DNA of 64,000 nt from Rickettsiaceae bacterium H1 (GTDB lineage Bacteria > Pseudomonadota > Alphaproteobacteria > Rickettsiales > Anaplasmataceae). Below are positions 1 through 8,794 of the stretch, piece after piece. A program made the position numbers and the translations under genes. Location of the stretch: the NCBI GenBank assembly GCA_018101195.1, contig JACDQH010000002.1, positions 1 to 64,000 of the forward strand. The letters run 5' to 3'. Position 1 is the first letter of the stretch, and every line of letters starts with the position of its first letter. Below the pieces are notes generated by a model. The model had not been told where the DNA came from and did no database searches. It was given only the letters and a program-made list of their open reading frames with translations.

Positions 1-140
1 AGATGGTTATGCCGGGTGATGATGTTGAATTTATCGTAGAATTGATTTCACCTATAGCTATGTCGACGGGTTTGAAATTTGCTATTAGAGAAGGAGGTCG
101 TACTATAGGTGCGGGTTCTGTGTTGGAAATTTTGGAATAA
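1..140 (+). CDS. tuf: Elongation factor Tu, C-terminal end (partial)
   Basis: The frame open from base 3 encodes the last 45 residues of EF-Tu, the GTPase that delivers aminoacyl-tRNA to the ribosome. The visible part belongs to the third beta-barrel domain: it begins MVMPGDD, carries the conserved FAIREGGRT stretch and ends [10 protein letters not shown] before TAA at 138-140. The start and the GTPase domain lie outside the window. rpsJ follows after six bases, the tuf-rpsJ order found in many alphaproteobacteria. Confidence 0.97.
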   Translation, partial: MVMPGDDVEFIVELISPIAMSTGLKFAIREGGRTIGAGSVLEILE

Positions 141-146
141 GAATAG

Positions 147-461
147 ATGGGAAAAGGGCAAACTTTAAGAATAAAATTAAAATCTTTTGATAATAGATTG
201 TTAGATAAATCTACTCGCGGTTTGGTTGATATTGCTGTGAAAAACAGAATAAAGATTTCTGGTCCTGTTCCTTTGCCTGTGAAGGTTAGCAAGTATATAG
301 TGAACAGATCTCCTCATAAAGATAAAAAATCTCGAGAACAATTTGGATTAAAAATTCATAAAAGGATGATATTATTGTTAAATTTTGATAGTAATTTAGT
401 GCAAATATTTATGAATTCATCTTTACCTGCAGGGGTCGAAGTAGAAGTTTTAATTGTTTAA
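147..461 (+). CDS. rpsJ: 30S ribosomal protein S10
   Basis: S10 (104 aa, the usual length) is a small-subunit head protein and, in its free form, the NusB partner in antitermination. The conserved core is visible as ISGPVPLPVK, then RSPHKDKKSREQF, and the C-terminal hydrophobic strand ends VEVEVLIV. It is the first gene of the S10 cluster and lies six bases after tuf, so it is probably co-transcribed with it. Nothing unusual is seen. Confidence 0.98.
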   Translation: MGKGQTLRIKLKSFDNRLLDKSTRGLVDIAVKNRIKISGPVPLPVKVSKYIVNRSPHKDKKSREQFGLKIHKRMILLLNFDSNLVQIFMNSSLPAGVEVEVLIV

Positions 462-475
462 ATGTAGTTTTTATT

Positions 476-1126
476 ATGTCGAGAATTGGGTTGTTGATGC
501 GTAAAGTTGGTTGTACTACTATTTTTGATAGTAATGCATTAACTTTTAAAGCTGCGACTGTTTTATTACTGGAAGATTCTTGTGTATTATCTGTTAATGA
601 AACTGGCGATAGTTATTTTGTTAAAGTCGGTTTTGGCTCTGTAAAAGCTAATTCATTGAATAAGCCTCAAAAACAATTTTTTTTAAAATTGGGAATCGAT
701 TGTAAGAAAAAAGTTTTAGGTTTTTATGTTTCTGAAAAATATGCAGATACTCTACAGATATCAAAATCTTTATCGGTTGATTTTTTTAATCTCGGTCAAT
801 TTGTCGATGTTGTTGGTGAATCGATAGGTAAAGGTTTTGCTGGTGTTATTAAAAGGCATAATTTTTCTGGTTTGGCTAATTCTCACGGCGTATCAATATC
901 TCATAGGTCTCATGGTTCTACTGGCCAATGTCAAGACCCCGGCAGAGTATTTAAAGGTAAAAAAATGGCGGGTCATCTTGGGGCATCGCAAGTTACTATT
1001 CAAAATTTAAGAATTCTTGATGTTAACGCAGATAAACAGTTGTTGGCTGTTTCAGGTTCCGTCCCTGGTGCAAAAGGTGGATATGTGTTGTTAAAAGATT
1101 CGGTGAAGAAAAATTTTTTTGGTTAA
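476..1126 (+). CDS. rplC: 50S ribosomal protein L3
   Basis: L3 (216 aa, within the normal range) binds 23S rRNA early in assembly and reaches the peptidyl-transferase centre with a central loop. That loop is clear: SHRSHGSTGQCQDPGRVFKG followed by KKMAGH. It contains the conserved Gln that PrmB methylates in other bacteria. The C-terminus shows the family pattern AVSGSVPGAKGGYVLLKDS. Fourteen bases separate it from rpsJ and three from rplD, consistent with one operon. Confidence 0.98.
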   Translation: MSRIGLLMRKVGCTTIFDSNALTFKAATVLLLEDSCVLSVNETGDSYFVKVGFGSVKANSLNKPQKQFFLKLGIDCKKKVLGFYVSEKYADTLQISKSLSVDFFNLGQFVDVVGESIGKGFAGVIKRHNFSGLANSHGVSISHRSHGSTGQCQDPGRVFKGKKMAGHLGASQVTIQNLRILDVNADKQLLAVSGSVPGAKGGYVLLKDSVKKNFFG

Positions 1127-1129
1127 CTT

Positions 1130-1720
1130 ATGATTGATTTAAAAGAATTGGGTAAAATTGATATGGATTTTGAACTTTTGAGTAAAGAAGTTTTTGACGT
1201 TGATGCTAATTTTGTTTTGCTACATGATATAATTCGTTGGCAACTTGCAAAAAAGAGATTGGGTTCGCGTAAAACTAAGGGAATTTCCGATATTAAAGCA
1301 ACAACTCGTAAACCTTATAAGCAAAAAGGTACTGGTAGGGCTAGGCAAGGTAGTTTATGTTCTCCTCAATTTCGTGGTGGCGCTGTAATATTTGGCCCCG
1401 TAGTTAGAAATCATTCTTTTTCTTTAAACAAAAAAGTTCGTAAATTGGGAATAAAGATGGCCTTATCAGAAAAAGTAAAGCAAAACGAGCTATTAGTTAT
1501 AGATAATGAGCAATTAACTAAAATAAATTGGTCAAAATATCAGGATTTTAAAAAAAATAGCATTTTAATTATTTCCGATCAAAAAACCTTTAAAATTAGC
1601 AGTAGTTGTTATGTAAATATAATATCGTGTGATGGTATAAACGTTTATAGTGTTATGCGACATGATTATGTTTTGTTAACGCATGATTCAGTTAAATATT
1701 TAAATAAAAGATTTGTATGA
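1130..1720 (+). CDS. rplD: 50S ribosomal protein L4
   Basis: L4 (196 aa) lines the polypeptide exit tunnel and in some bacteria autoregulates the S10 operon. The extended loop signature is present: TRKPYKQKGTGRARQGS, then RGGAVIFGP. Its stop overlaps the rplW start by four bases (ATGA at 1717-1720), suggesting translational coupling. The C-terminal third is rich in Asn, Lys and Ile, as expected for a very AT-rich genome. Confidence 0.97.
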   Translation: MIDLKELGKIDMDFELLSKEVFDVDANFVLLHDIIRWQLAKKRLGSRKTKGISDIKATTRKPYKQKGTGRARQGSLCSPQFRGGAVIFGPVVRNHSFSLNKKVRKLGIKMALSEKVKQNELLVIDNEQLTKINWSKYQDFKKNSILIISDQKTFKISSSCYVNIISCDGINVYSVMRHDYVLLTHDSVKYLNKRFV

Positions 1721-2019
1721 ATATTGCTAAATTAATCGATCGTGTTCTGATTACTGAAAAATCGAGTGTTCTGAGTGAAGAAAATAATTCTATTACTATA
1801 GTGTTTTCATCTTGTAAAGTTACTAAAGCTATTGTTAAAGATATGATGAAGCTTGTTTTTCCTAATGCTAAAATAAAAAGTATAAGGTCGATTACTATGC
1901 ATCCTAAAGCTAAGGTCTTTCGAGGAATTAAAGGTGTGTGTGTTAAAAGAAAAAAAATGATATTGTCTTTTGAAAATAGTAATGGCTTTAATGTTATGAA
2001 TGAGGTTGAGGTTAATTAG
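1717..2019 (+). CDS. rplW: 50S ribosomal protein L23
   Basis: L23 (100 aa) sits at the tunnel exit and is a docking site for trigger factor and SRP. Recognisable are the N-terminal RVLITEKSS, the central VLPNAK-like [12 protein letters not shown], and the basic [18 protein letters not shown] segment, which matches the conserved arm of L23. It overlaps rplD by four bases and is followed immediately by rplB at 2021. Confidence 0.95.
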   Translation: MNIAKLIDRVLITEKSSVLSEENNSITIVFSSCKVTKAIVKDMMKLVFPNAKIKSIRSITMHPKAKVFRGIKGVCVKRKKMILSFENSNGFNVMNEVEVN

Positions 2020-2020
2020 T

Positions 2021-2830
2021 ATGACTTTAAAAGTATTAAAGCCTTTGAATTCTTCTTTTAGAGGTACTGTGTTGAATAGTTTCGGTGTCTCAAATAGTAA
2101 ACCGAAAAAATCATTGTTGATTTCTTTGTCGAATAACGGAGGTAGAAATAACAGAGGTGTTATTACTGTTCGTCATATGGGAGGCGGACATAAAAAAAGG
2201 TATAGATTGATTGATTTTAAGAGGCGAAAAAGTAACGGGGTAGTACAAAGTGTCGAATATGATCCTTATCGCACTTCTTATATTTCTTTAGTGAAGTATG
2301 ATGATGATAGTTATCGATATATTTTGTCTCCTGATTCAATTTCCGTGGGTGATTGTGTATTATCCGGGTTAGATGCCGAGATTAATGTTGGTAATTCTTT
2401 ACCTTTGGGTGAGATTCCTGTCGGTACTTTGGTTCATAATATTGAGTTAAAAATAGGAAAAGGTGGAGTTTTAGCTCGTGCTGCTGGCAATTATGCTCAA
2501 ATCGTTGGAAAAGATGACAAATATACGTTGTTAAGGTTACGTTCTGGTCAATCCAGGTATGTACTTTCCAAATGTTTTGCAACTATAGGTATTGTGTCTA
2601 ATCAAAATAACAAAGGTGTTAAGTTGGGTAAAGCCGGTAGAGCTAGGTGGAAAGGAGTGAGGCCTACCGTTCGTGGGGTAGCTATGAATCCAGTTGATCA
2701 TCCTCATGGCGGAGGAGAAGGTAGAACTTCGGGCGGTAGGCATCCTGTTTCTCCTTGGGGGTTATTGACAAAGGGTAAGAAAACCAGGAATATGAAAAAA
2801 GCAAGTAACAAATATATTAAGTTTAAGTAA
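2021..2830 (+). CDS. rplB: 50S ribosomal protein L2
   Basis: L2 (269 aa; family usually 270-280) is needed for subunit association and peptidyl-transferase activity. The universal signature [14 protein letters not shown], with the essential His, is at about residues 217-230, followed by GRHPVSPWG. The upstream in-frame ATG at 2000 lies inside rplW and was not chosen, because [12 protein letters not shown] at 2021 aligns with the normal N-terminus and sits directly after the rplW stop. Confidence 0.97.
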   Translation: MTLKVLKPLNSSFRGTVLNSFGVSNSKPKKSLLISLSNNGGRNNRGVITVRHMGGGHKKRYRLIDFKRRKSNGVVQSVEYDPYRTSYISLVKYDDDSYRYILSPDSISVGDCVLSGLDAEINVGNSLPLGEIPVGTLVHNIELKIGKGGVLARAAGNYAQIVGKDDKYTLLRLRSGQSRYVLSKCFATIGIVSNQNNKGVKLGKAGRARWKGVRPTVRGVAMNPVDHPHGGGEGRTSGGRHPVSPWGLLTKGKKTRNMKKASNKYIKFK

Positions 2831-2836
2831 AATTTT

Positions 2837-3109
2837 ATGCCGAGATCTGTTTGGAAAGGGCCGTTTTGTGATCTTTCTTTGTTGAAACTTGTAAAGGTTG
2901 CTAAAAAGAAAAAGCATGTTTTAGTTAAAACAAGATCTAGAAGGTCGTTTATCATTCCCGAATTTGTTGGTTTGGTTTTTCATGTTTATAACGGTAAAAA
3001 ATTTATACCCGTGAAGGTTACGGAAAATATGGTTGGTCATAAATTAGGTGAATTTTCTCCTACTAGGAATTTTCGAGGTCATAGTGTTGATCAAAAGGTA
3101 AAAAAATAG
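2837..3109 (+). CDS. rpsS: 30S ribosomal protein S19
   Basis: S19 (90 aa) binds 16S rRNA in the head together with S13. It starts [10 protein letters not shown], and the conserved core [14 protein letters not shown] and the tail [16 protein letters not shown] are both complete. It lies six bases after rplB and runs directly into the rplV frame (stop TAG at 3107-3109). Confidence 0.98.
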   Translation: MPRSVWKGPFCDLSLLKLVKVAKKKKHVLVKTRSRRSFIIPEFVGLVFHVYNGKKFIPVKVTENMVGHKLGEFSPTRNFRGHSVDQKVKK

Positions 3110-3118
3110 GTGAAGCTT

Positions 3119-3451
3119 ATGATAATGGCAGTTAATAACAGATTGAAAGGTAGTGTCCAGAAGGTCAATTTGGTTGCTGATTTAATTAGGGGTAAAAAAG
3201 CTTCGGTCGCTATAACAATGTTGCAATTTACTAGAAAATATGTGGCGTTGGATATAAAAAAAGTTTTATTTTCTGCTATTGCAAATGCACAAAATAATCA
3301 TTTTGTAGATGTTGATAACTTATTTGTTTCGAAAGTTTTGGTTGAAAAAGGAAAGTATTTAAAAAGATTTCGTCCTAGAGCTCGAGGTATGTCCAATAAA
3401 ATTAATAAATCTTATAGTAAGGTCAAAATTTTTTTAAGTGAGGTTGCTTAA
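3119..3451 (+). CDS. rplV: 50S ribosomal protein L22
   Basis: L22 (110 aa from this start) spans the large subunit and lines the exit tunnel with a beta-hairpin. Conserved parts are VNLVADLIRGKK near the N-terminus, SAIANAQNN in the centre, and the hairpin RFRPRARGMSNKINKSYS. Possible starts are GTG at 3110, ATG at 3119 and ATG at 3125; 3119 is preferred because it leaves a short gap after rpsS, but the sequence does not decide it. It is followed by rpsC after three bases. Confidence 0.95.
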   Translation: MIMAVNNRLKGSVQKVNLVADLIRGKKASVAITMLQFTRKYVALDIKKVLFSAIANAQNNHFVDVDNLFVSKVLVEKGKYLKRFRPRARGMSNKINKSYSKVKIFLSEVA

Positions 3452-3454
3452 GTT

Positions 3455-4084
3455 ATGGGGCAAAAAGTTAATCCTATAGGTTTTAGATTGAAAATAACTA
3501 ATGATTGGTTATCTAATTGGTATTCGAGCAAGAAAGTTTATCCTTTGTATGTGTTAAACGATGTAAAGATAAGAGGATATATAGCTAAAAATTTAAGTCA
3601 TGCTATGATTAGCAAAGTGTTTATCAGCAGGAAAGATGATTTGATCGAAGTGATAATACATTCTGCAAAGCCGGGGGTTATAATCGGGAAAAAGGGGGCT
3701 GATATTGATAAAATCAGATTTTCTTTGGAGAAATTAGTAGATGCAAAAGTTAAGCTTGATATTTTAGAAGTAAAAATTGTTGAAACTGATGCGGTGTTAA
3801 TCGCCAATAATATAGCTTATCAGTTAAAAAAACGAATGTCTTATCGGAGAGTGATAAAGAAAGCTATGCAAAGTGCTTTATCTTATGGTGTTAAAGGTAT
3901 TCGTATCGGTTGTTCTGGGAGGCTTAACGGTGTTGAAATTGCTCGAACGGAATGGTATAAAGAAGGTAGAATTCCTTTGCATACTTTGCGTGCTAACATA
4001 GAGTATTCCTGTGCGGAAGTTAAGACTACTTATGGAATTATAGGAATAAAAGTATTAATTTATAAAGGTGATAAAAAGTTGTAA
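3455..4084 (+). CDS. rpsC: 30S ribosomal protein S3
   Basis: S3 (209 aa) helps form the mRNA entry tunnel. The N-terminus MGQKVNPIGFRL is canonical. The KH domain shows the GXXG loop as IIGKKGADID at about residues 73-82. The C-terminal domain contains SGRLNGVEIARTEWYKEGR and the terminal GIIGIKVLIYKGD. Intact; the gap to rplP is six bases. Confidence 0.98.
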   Translation: MGQKVNPIGFRLKITNDWLSNWYSSKKVYPLYVLNDVKIRGYIAKNLSHAMISKVFISRKDDLIEVIIHSAKPGVIIGKKGADIDKIRFSLEKLVDAKVKLDILEVKIVETDAVLIANNIAYQLKKRMSYRRVIKKAMQSALSYGVKGIRIGCSGRLNGVEIARTEWYKEGRIPLHTLRANIEYSCAEVKTTYGIIGIKVLIYKGDKKL

Positions 4085-4090
4085 GTAAAT

Positions 4091-4504
4091 ATGTTTATTC
4101 CGAGTAAATTCAAATATAAAAAGTCTTTTAGAGGTAAAATTAAAGGTAATGCATCTAGCGGTTTTACTTTATCTAATGGTGAATATGGATTAAAGGTTAT
4201 TGAGAAAGCAAAAATAAATCCTAAGCAAATAGAGTCTGCTCGGCGCGTGATTTCAAAATCTTTAGGTGGAGTAGGGAAATTATGGATTAGAGTGTTTCCT
4301 AATGTTCCTGTATCAAAAAAACCTGTTGATGTTCGTATGGGGAAAGGAAAAGGTTCTGTTGAAGATTGGGTTTTTAAAATTAATCCTGGAAAAATATTAT
4401 TTGAAGTGGGTGGTAATGTTTCTAGCATGTTAGCTTGTCAAGCTTTGACTAAAGCTGCTTTAAAATTATCAATGAAATGTAAAATTGTTATGTTTATTGA
4501 GTAG
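4091..4504 (+). CDS. rplP: 50S ribosomal protein L16
   Basis: L16 (137 aa) organises the A-site region of the large subunit. The N-terminal basic stretch [15 protein letters not shown], the central ARRVISK and the conserved [21 protein letters not shown] are all visible. The length is normal. The N-terminus begins [11 protein letters not shown] rather than the common MLSPKRTKYRK, a mild divergence. Confidence 0.97.
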   Translation: MFIPSKFKYKKSFRGKIKGNASSGFTLSNGEYGLKVIEKAKINPKQIESARRVISKSLGGVGKLWIRVFPNVPVSKKPVDVRMGKGKGSVEDWVFKINPGKILFEVGGNVSSMLACQALTKAALKLSMKCKIVMFIE

Positions 4505-4513
4505 TAATATAAT

Positions 4514-4708
4514 ATGAAAATAGATGAAATTAAAAGGTTGAGTTTGAGTGAAATGCATGTTAAATTAAGAAATTTTCGTAAAAAAGTTTTGTTTTTTTGC
4601 CTTAACAAAAAAGTGGGAGATAAAGAAAATTTTGTAAAAATAAGGATTTTGAAAAAAGATATTTCAAGGTTATTAACTGTTATTAATCAAAAATTAGATT
4701 ATGTCTAA
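4514..4708 (+). CDS. rpmC: 50S ribosomal protein L29
   Basis: A 64-residue helical protein at the expected place between L16 and S17; L29 binds near the tunnel exit next to L23. The pattern KRLSLSEMHVKLRNFRKKVL matches the N-terminal helix of the family, and the second helix is RILKKDISRLLTVINQK. The sequence is divergent, so position in the operon carries much of the call. It overlaps rpsQ by eight bases. Confidence 0.93.
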   Translation: MKIDEIKRLSLSEMHVKLRNFRKKVLFFCLNKKVGDKENFVKIRILKKDISRLLTVINQKLDYV

Positions 4709-4937
4709 GTCGTTATTAAATGGAATTGTTGTCAAAGATGTATGTGATAAAACTATAACCGTTGTTGTTTTGTCAAAAGTTTGGCATAACTCTTATAAAA
4801 AGATTATAAAATCTCGAAAAAAATATTTGGTTCATGATGAAAATAATCAATATCATGTTGGTGATTCTGTAATGGTTAAGAATTCGATTCCAATTTCAAA
4901 GAAGAAAAGATGGATTGTAATTGGTGAAAAAAAATGA
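4701..4937 (+). CDS. rpsQ: 30S ribosomal protein S17
   Basis: S17 (78 aa) is a primary 16S rRNA binder with an OB fold. The family pattern is clear: LNGIVVKDVCDKTITVVV, then a KYLVHDENN loop, GDSVMVKNSIPISKKKRW and a short tail. It overlaps both neighbours (rpmC by eight bases, rplN by four), consistent with tight translational coupling. Confidence 0.97.
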   Translation: MSKSLLNGIVVKDVCDKTITVVVLSKVWHNSYKKIIKSRKKYLVHDENNQYHVGDSVMVKNSIPISKKKRWIVIGEKK

Positions 4938-5299
4938 TACAGTGTGAAACACTTGTTAAGGTGGCAGATAATTCGGGAGCTCAAGAAGCAGGGTGTATAA
5001 AAGTTTTGTCTGGAAAAAAAAGTTCCGGGATCGGTGATGTTATAGTTGTTTCGGTGCGAAAAGCAATACCTAGAGGAAAAGTTAAAGCTGGTCAAATTTA
5101 TAAAGCTATTGTAGTGCGTGCTAAGAAAAAAAGTAAGCGTTCTGATCATACTTATATCAGTTTTAATGATAATGCTGTGGTACTTGTTAATGATAAATTT
5201 GAGTTAATAGGTAGTAGGGTTTTCGGTATGGTAAGCGGTTATCAATTACGAAGTAAGAAATTCAACCGTATATTGTCTTTAGCTGAAGAGGTTTTGTAA
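4934..5299 (+). CDS. rplN: 50S ribosomal protein L14
   Basis: L14 (121 aa, normal) forms an intersubunit bridge and is the docking site of RsfS. It begins MIQCETLVKVADNSGAQEAG, with IKVLSGKK and the conserved GDVIVVSVRKAIPRGKVKAG following. It starts within the last codons of rpsQ (ATGA overlap), and its last base is also the first base of rplX. Confidence 0.98.
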   Translation: MIQCETLVKVADNSGAQEAGCIKVLSGKKSSGIGDVIVVSVRKAIPRGKVKAGQIYKAIVVRAKKKSKRSDHTYISFNDNAVVLVNDKFELIGSRVFGMVSGYQLRSKKFNRILSLAEEVL

Positions 5300-5628
5300 T
5301 GCAGAGGATTATAAAGGGCGATATGGTGTCTGTAATCGTGGGAAGAGATAAAGGCATGAAGGGAGCGGTGTTAAAGGTAATAAGAGACAAAAAAAATAAA
5401 TCTAAAGTGAAAATGATAGTTTCCGGAATTAATATGCGTGTAAAGCATAAAAAACCTAATCATGGCCAGCATGTCGGAGAAATTATAAAAAAAGAATGTT
5501 TGATCGATAGTTCTAATCTATCTTTGTTATGTAAAAGTGATGGTAAAAATTCTAAAATAGCTTATAAATATTTGGATGATGGTAAAAAAATTAGAATGTA
5601 CAAAAGTTCAAAGGAGTATGTAGGTTAA
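5299..5628 (+). CDS. rplX: 50S ribosomal protein L24
   Basis: L24 (109 aa) initiates 50S assembly. The KOW motif is present near the N-terminus as IKGDMVSVIVGRDKGMKGAV, followed by VSGINMRVKHKKPN, which matches the NxxxKHxKP signature. The C-terminus is Lys/Asn-rich and divergent. One-base overlaps with rplN and rplE. Confidence 0.97.
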   Translation: MQRIIKGDMVSVIVGRDKGMKGAVLKVIRDKKNKSKVKMIVSGINMRVKHKKPNHGQHVGEIIKKECLIDSSNLSLLCKSDGKNSKIAYKYLDDGKKIRMYKSSKEYVG

Positions 5629-6170
5629 TGTTGCAGAATTTATATAATAACGAAATAGTAAAAAAAATATCCCAATTTATTGGTTGTAGTAATGTGATGG
5701 AAGTTCCAAGGTTGTTGAAGGTTTGTGTTAACGTCGGTATTTCAAGTAAAAATAACGATGCTAAGCTAGTGGATACTGTTGTGAAAGATTTAGCTTTTAT
5801 TACTGGTCAAAAGCCGGTTGTTACTAAAGCAAAAAAATCCATTTCTGGCTTTAGTATTAGAAAGGGTGATTCTATTGGGTGTAAAGTAACTTTGCGTAAA
5901 AGTTTTATGTATAATTTTTTGGAAAGGTTGCTTTATATAGCTTTGCCTCGGGAAAAAGATTTTCAAGGCTTTACAATTAATCAATTTGACGGTAATGGCA
6001 ATATGTCTTTTGGTATAAAAGAACATGTTGTTTTTCCCGAGATAAATTATGAGAATGTTAGCAATCCTTTTGGTATGGATATAAATATTGTAACTAGTGC
6101 TTCAATAGATGATCATGCGAAAATATTATTATCTTTTCTAGGTTTTCCGTTTCGTACGATAGGAGTTTAA
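5628..6170 (+). CDS. rplE: 50S ribosomal protein L5
   Basis: L5 (180 aa, normal) binds 5S rRNA in the central protuberance and contacts P-site tRNA. Visible signatures: VPRLLKVCVNVGIS, then TGQKPVVTKAKKSISGFSIRKG, the central LPREKDFQGF, and the end GFPFRTIGV. Intact. The rpsN start follows within a few bases. Confidence 0.98.
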   Translation: MLQNLYNNEIVKKISQFIGCSNVMEVPRLLKVCVNVGISSKNNDAKLVDTVVKDLAFITGQKPVVTKAKKSISGFSIRKGDSIGCKVTLRKSFMYNFLERLLYIALPREKDFQGFTINQFDGNGNMSFGIKEHVVFPEINYENVSNPFGMDINIVTSASIDDHAKILLSFLGFPFRTIGV

Positions 6171-6174
6171 ATTT

Positions 6175-6480
6175 GTGGTTAAAAAATCAATTTTAGAAAG
6201 AGAGAAAAAAAGAATAAAATTAGTTAACCGTTACAAAAAGAAACGTGATGAATTATGTCACTTTCTTAAAAGAAAAGATATATCTTTTGAAGAGCGTTGG
6301 AATGCAACTCTTAAATTGTCTTCGATGAAGCGTGATTCTTCTTTTGTTAGAAGAAAGAATAGATGTGATATCACTGGTCGTGCCAGGGGGTATTATAGGC
6401 GTTTCGGTTTGTCTAGAATTAAAGTTCGTGAATTGTGTTCTTGGGGATGTGTATCTGGAATTGTAAAATTAAGTTGGTAA
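6175..6480 (+). CDS. rpsN: 30S ribosomal protein S14
   Basis: S14 (101 aa, the long form without the four zinc cysteines). The conserved C-terminal half is CDITGRARGYYRRFGLSRIKVREL. The start is GTG at 6175 and gives the expected N-terminus (VKKSILEREKKRI); no ATG is available at a suitable place. Its position between rplE and rpsH is standard. Confidence 0.97.
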   Translation: MVKKSILEREKKRIKLVNRYKKKRDELCHFLKRKDISFEERWNATLKLSSMKRDSSFVRRKNRCDITGRARGYYRRFGLSRIKVRELCSWGCVSGIVKLSW

Positions 6481-6499
6481 ATTGGAAGGTTTGTAAATA

Positions 6500-6898
6500 A
6501 TGACTTCGTTTAATTTGTTTTCTAATGCTGTTTCTATAATAAAAAACGGTCAAAAATCTTTACTTCGTGAGGTTTCTTTTCCTTTTTCTAATCTTGTGTT
6601 TAATTTTTTAAACGTGTTAAAAGAAGAAGGTTACATAGAAACAGTGGAAACAAAAGAAATAAGGAAAGGAGTGAAGGTAATTTTTGTTCGGTTAAAATAT
6701 TATAAAGGTAGAGTAGTTATAGCTGATATTAGGGTTATTTCTAAACCTAGTAAAAGAGTTTATTGGTCTGTAAATCAGTTTAAAGAGTTTTACAATGGCC
6801 TGGGCATGTTTGTGATTTCTACTTCGGCCGGTATTTTTCCTGCTTATAAAGCAAGTAAAATGAATATCGGAGGAGAAGTGTTATGTGCATTATTTTGA
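6500..6898 (+). CDS. rpsH: 30S ribosomal protein S8
   Basis: S8 (132 aa) binds the central domain of 16S rRNA and in other bacteria represses the spc operon. The pattern includes LKEEGYI in the N-terminal domain, the RVISKPSKRVYWS strand, and the C-terminal core GMFVISTSAGIFPAYKASKMNIGGEVLC. The N-terminal DPIADMLTRIRN motif is degenerate (SNAVSIIKNGQ), which is unusual, but the remainder is convincing. Confidence 0.95.
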   Translation: MTSFNLFSNAVSIIKNGQKSLLREVSFPFSNLVFNFLNVLKEEGYIETVETKEIRKGVKVIFVRLKYYKGRVVIADIRVISKPSKRVYWSVNQFKEFYNGLGMFVISTSAGIFPAYKASKMNIGGEVLCALF

Positions 6899-6910
6899 AA
6901 GGGTAATATT

Positions 6911-7432
6911 ATGTCACGTATTGGAAATTTACCGATTTGTATACCTGCTGATTTAAAGGTGAAAATTGATAAGCAAAAAATTTCTGTTGTGAAAGGTGAT
7001 ATGTTGGAAAACTTTGTGCTGCCTGAAGGTGTTAATTTTACTTTGGAAGATAATAAATTATTTTGTAAAGGTTCTTGTGAAAATTCTCTTTTAGGTTTGT
7101 TTAGATCTAAAATTAATAATCTGATATCAGGTGTTCATGAAAATTTTCAAGTAATGTTAGAAGTCAAAGGTGTTGGTTATAAAGTTAGTTTATTTGATCG
7201 TTATTTAACTCTTTTTCTTGGGTTTAGTCATGCAGTTAAGTATAGAATACCGTCTTATCTTGCGGTAAAATTGGATAAACCTACTGAAATTTTTATTTTT
7301 GGAAGAAATAAAGATAAGGTAAATATGATAGCTGATGATATTTGTAATATTAGAAAATACGATCCTTATAAAAAGAAAGGTATTAGTAAAAAGGATAATT
7401 ATGTATACACTAAAGAAATGAGTAAAAAGTAG
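6911..7432 (+). CDS. rplF: 50S ribosomal protein L6
   Basis: L6 (173 aa) lies near the GTPase-associated region. It starts MSRIGNLPI and shows the two repeated alpha/beta domains typical of L6. The C-terminal signature is IRKYDPYKKKGISKKDNYV, where other bacteria have RxPEPYKGKGI. The first domain, including the GVxxxFxVxLEVKGVGYK-type linker (NFQVMLEVKGVGYKVS), is well kept. Confidence 0.97.
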   Translation: MSRIGNLPICIPADLKVKIDKQKISVVKGDMLENFVLPEGVNFTLEDNKLFCKGSCENSLLGLFRSKINNLISGVHENFQVMLEVKGVGYKVSLFDRYLTLFLGFSHAVKYRIPSYLAVKLDKPTEIFIFGRNKDKVNMIADDICNIRKYDPYKKKGISKKDNYVYTKEMSKK

Positions 7433-7441
7433 GTTATTATT

Positions 7442-7798
7442 GTGGAAGTAAAATTAAAAAACAGTAAAAGAAGAGCGCTAAGAGTAAGATCGAGGATAAA
7501 ATCAAAAGATAAGCTTAGGATTTCCCTTTTTAAATCTAATAGGCATTTATATGCTCAATTAATAAGTGATGTTGATGGAAAGACTTTGGCTCATGCTTCC
7601 ACATTGTCACCGGAGATAAAAAGTGTTATGAATAGAAAGTTGAATAAAGAGGCGGCAAAAGCATTAGGTGAGTTGTTTTTTAAAAAATGCAATGGTGTTT
7701 TGAAGTTACCTGTGATCCTTGATCGAGGTAGTTATTCATATACTGGAATAATATCAGAATTTGCCAATGTATTACGTGGATTAGGTTTGAAAATTTGA
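7442..7798 (+). CDS. rplR: 50S ribosomal protein L18
   Basis: L18 (118 aa) binds 5S rRNA beside L5. Motifs: the basic N-terminus RALRVRSRIK, then RISLFKSNRHLYAQLISD, KTLAHASTLS, and the C-terminal DRGSYSYTGIISEFANVLRGLGL. Translation starts at GTG 7442. The spacing to both neighbours is about ten bases. Confidence 0.97.
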   Translation: MEVKLKNSKRRALRVRSRIKSKDKLRISLFKSNRHLYAQLISDVDGKTLAHASTLSPEIKSVMNRKLNKEAAKALGELFFKKCNGVLKLPVILDRGSYSYTGIISEFANVLRGLGLKI

Positions 7799-7811
7799 AA
7801 AAGGTTTTATT

Positions 7812-8327
7812 GTGAGAAATACGAATAAAGAAAGTAATTCATATGAGTTGCTTGTTGGTATTGATAGGGTAAGTAAAGTGACTAAAGGAGGACGTAACTT
7901 TGCTTATCGCGTAATAATTTTAGTTGGTAATGGTAATGGTTATATAGGTTGTGGTATTGCTACTCATGCCGAAGTTGCGGAAGCAAAAATAAAAGCGACA
8001 AAAAATGCAAAATCTAAGTTAAATGGCATGCATATATCTTTATATGAAGGTCGTACTATTAATCATGAAGTATGGGGTAAATTTAATTCTACAAAAGTAT
8101 TTTTGAAGCCCGCAGTTGCGGGTACTGGTGTTATAGCAGGGGGTGCGGTTAGGAAAGTGTGTAGTATTATAGGCATTACCGATATTATAGCTAAATCTTA
8201 TTATTCTTCTAAATCTCATAATGTTATTAATGCTGTTTTTAATGCGCTAAGTAACTTGTATTCTATAAAATTTGTTGCGAATAAAAGAGGAAAATCATTA
8301 AATGAAATAGTAGAACAAAGAGTGTAA
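7812..8327 (+). CDS. rpsE: 30S ribosomal protein S5
   Basis: S5 (171 aa) shapes decoding accuracy and the mRNA path. Visible: RVSKVTKGGRNFAYRVIILVGNGNGYIG (double-stranded RNA-binding-like domain) and the C-terminal KVFLKPAVAGTGVIAGGAVR followed by GITDIIAKSY. The start is GTG at 7812. The next gene is rplO three bases after the stop; the rpmD gene (L30) that often lies here is absent. Confidence 0.97.
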   Translation: MRNTNKESNSYELLVGIDRVSKVTKGGRNFAYRVIILVGNGNGYIGCGIATHAEVAEAKIKATKNAKSKLNGMHISLYEGRTINHEVWGKFNSTKVFLKPAVAGTGVIAGGAVRKVCSIIGITDIIAKSYYSSKSHNVINAVFNALSNLYSIKFVANKRGKSLNEIVEQRV

Positions 8328-8329
8328 TC

Positions 8330-8785
8330 ATGATTATGAGATTAAATGTTTTGTGTAATAATAATTTAAAAAATAAAAAAAGGGTTGGTCGCGGGATTGG
8401 TTCTGGTCGCGGTAAAACTTCTTCTCGTGGCGTTAAAGGACAAAAATCAAGATCGGGTAAATCAATTAATGGTTTTGAAGGCGGTCAACAATCTATTATA
8501 ACTTCTTTACCGAAAAGAGGATTTCGTTCTATGCGTAAAGAGAAATTACATTGTTTAAATATTGGTGATATTCAAAAATTTTGTTCTAGAAATAAGATTA
8601 AATCGGGTGATGTGATAGATAACGAATTATTATTCAAATTTGGATTAATTAAATCGTTGTCAACGAAAGTTAAAATATTAGGAAGAGGAAATTTGACAAT
8701 ACCAGTAGTTTTTAAGGTTCATTCCATGTCCAATAGTGTGAAAAATATTGTTGAGACAAAATTAAAAGAGAAAAAGTTAAAATAA
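8330..8785 (+). CDS. rplO: 50S ribosomal protein L15
   Basis: L15 (151 aa) is a late-assembly large-subunit protein. The glycine/arginine-rich N-terminus is intact: KKRVGRGIGSGRGKTSSRG, then GQKSRSG and GFEGGQQSIITSLPKRGF. ATG codons at 8330 and 8336 are both possible starts; 8330 directly follows rpsE. The C-terminal domain ends in a Lys-rich tail. Confidence 0.97.
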   Translation: MIMRLNVLCNNNLKNKKRVGRGIGSGRGKTSSRGVKGQKSRSGKSINGFEGGQQSIITSLPKRGFRSMRKEKLHCLNIGDIQKFCSRNKIKSGDVIDNELLFKFGLIKSLSTKVKILGRGNLTIPVVFKVHSMSNSVKNIVETKLKEKKLK

Positions 8786-8794
8786 TTCAAAAGC

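Noticed and set aside
4060..4428. 122-codon minus-strand frame across rpsC/rplP
   Set aside because: Shadow of conserved ribosomal genes.
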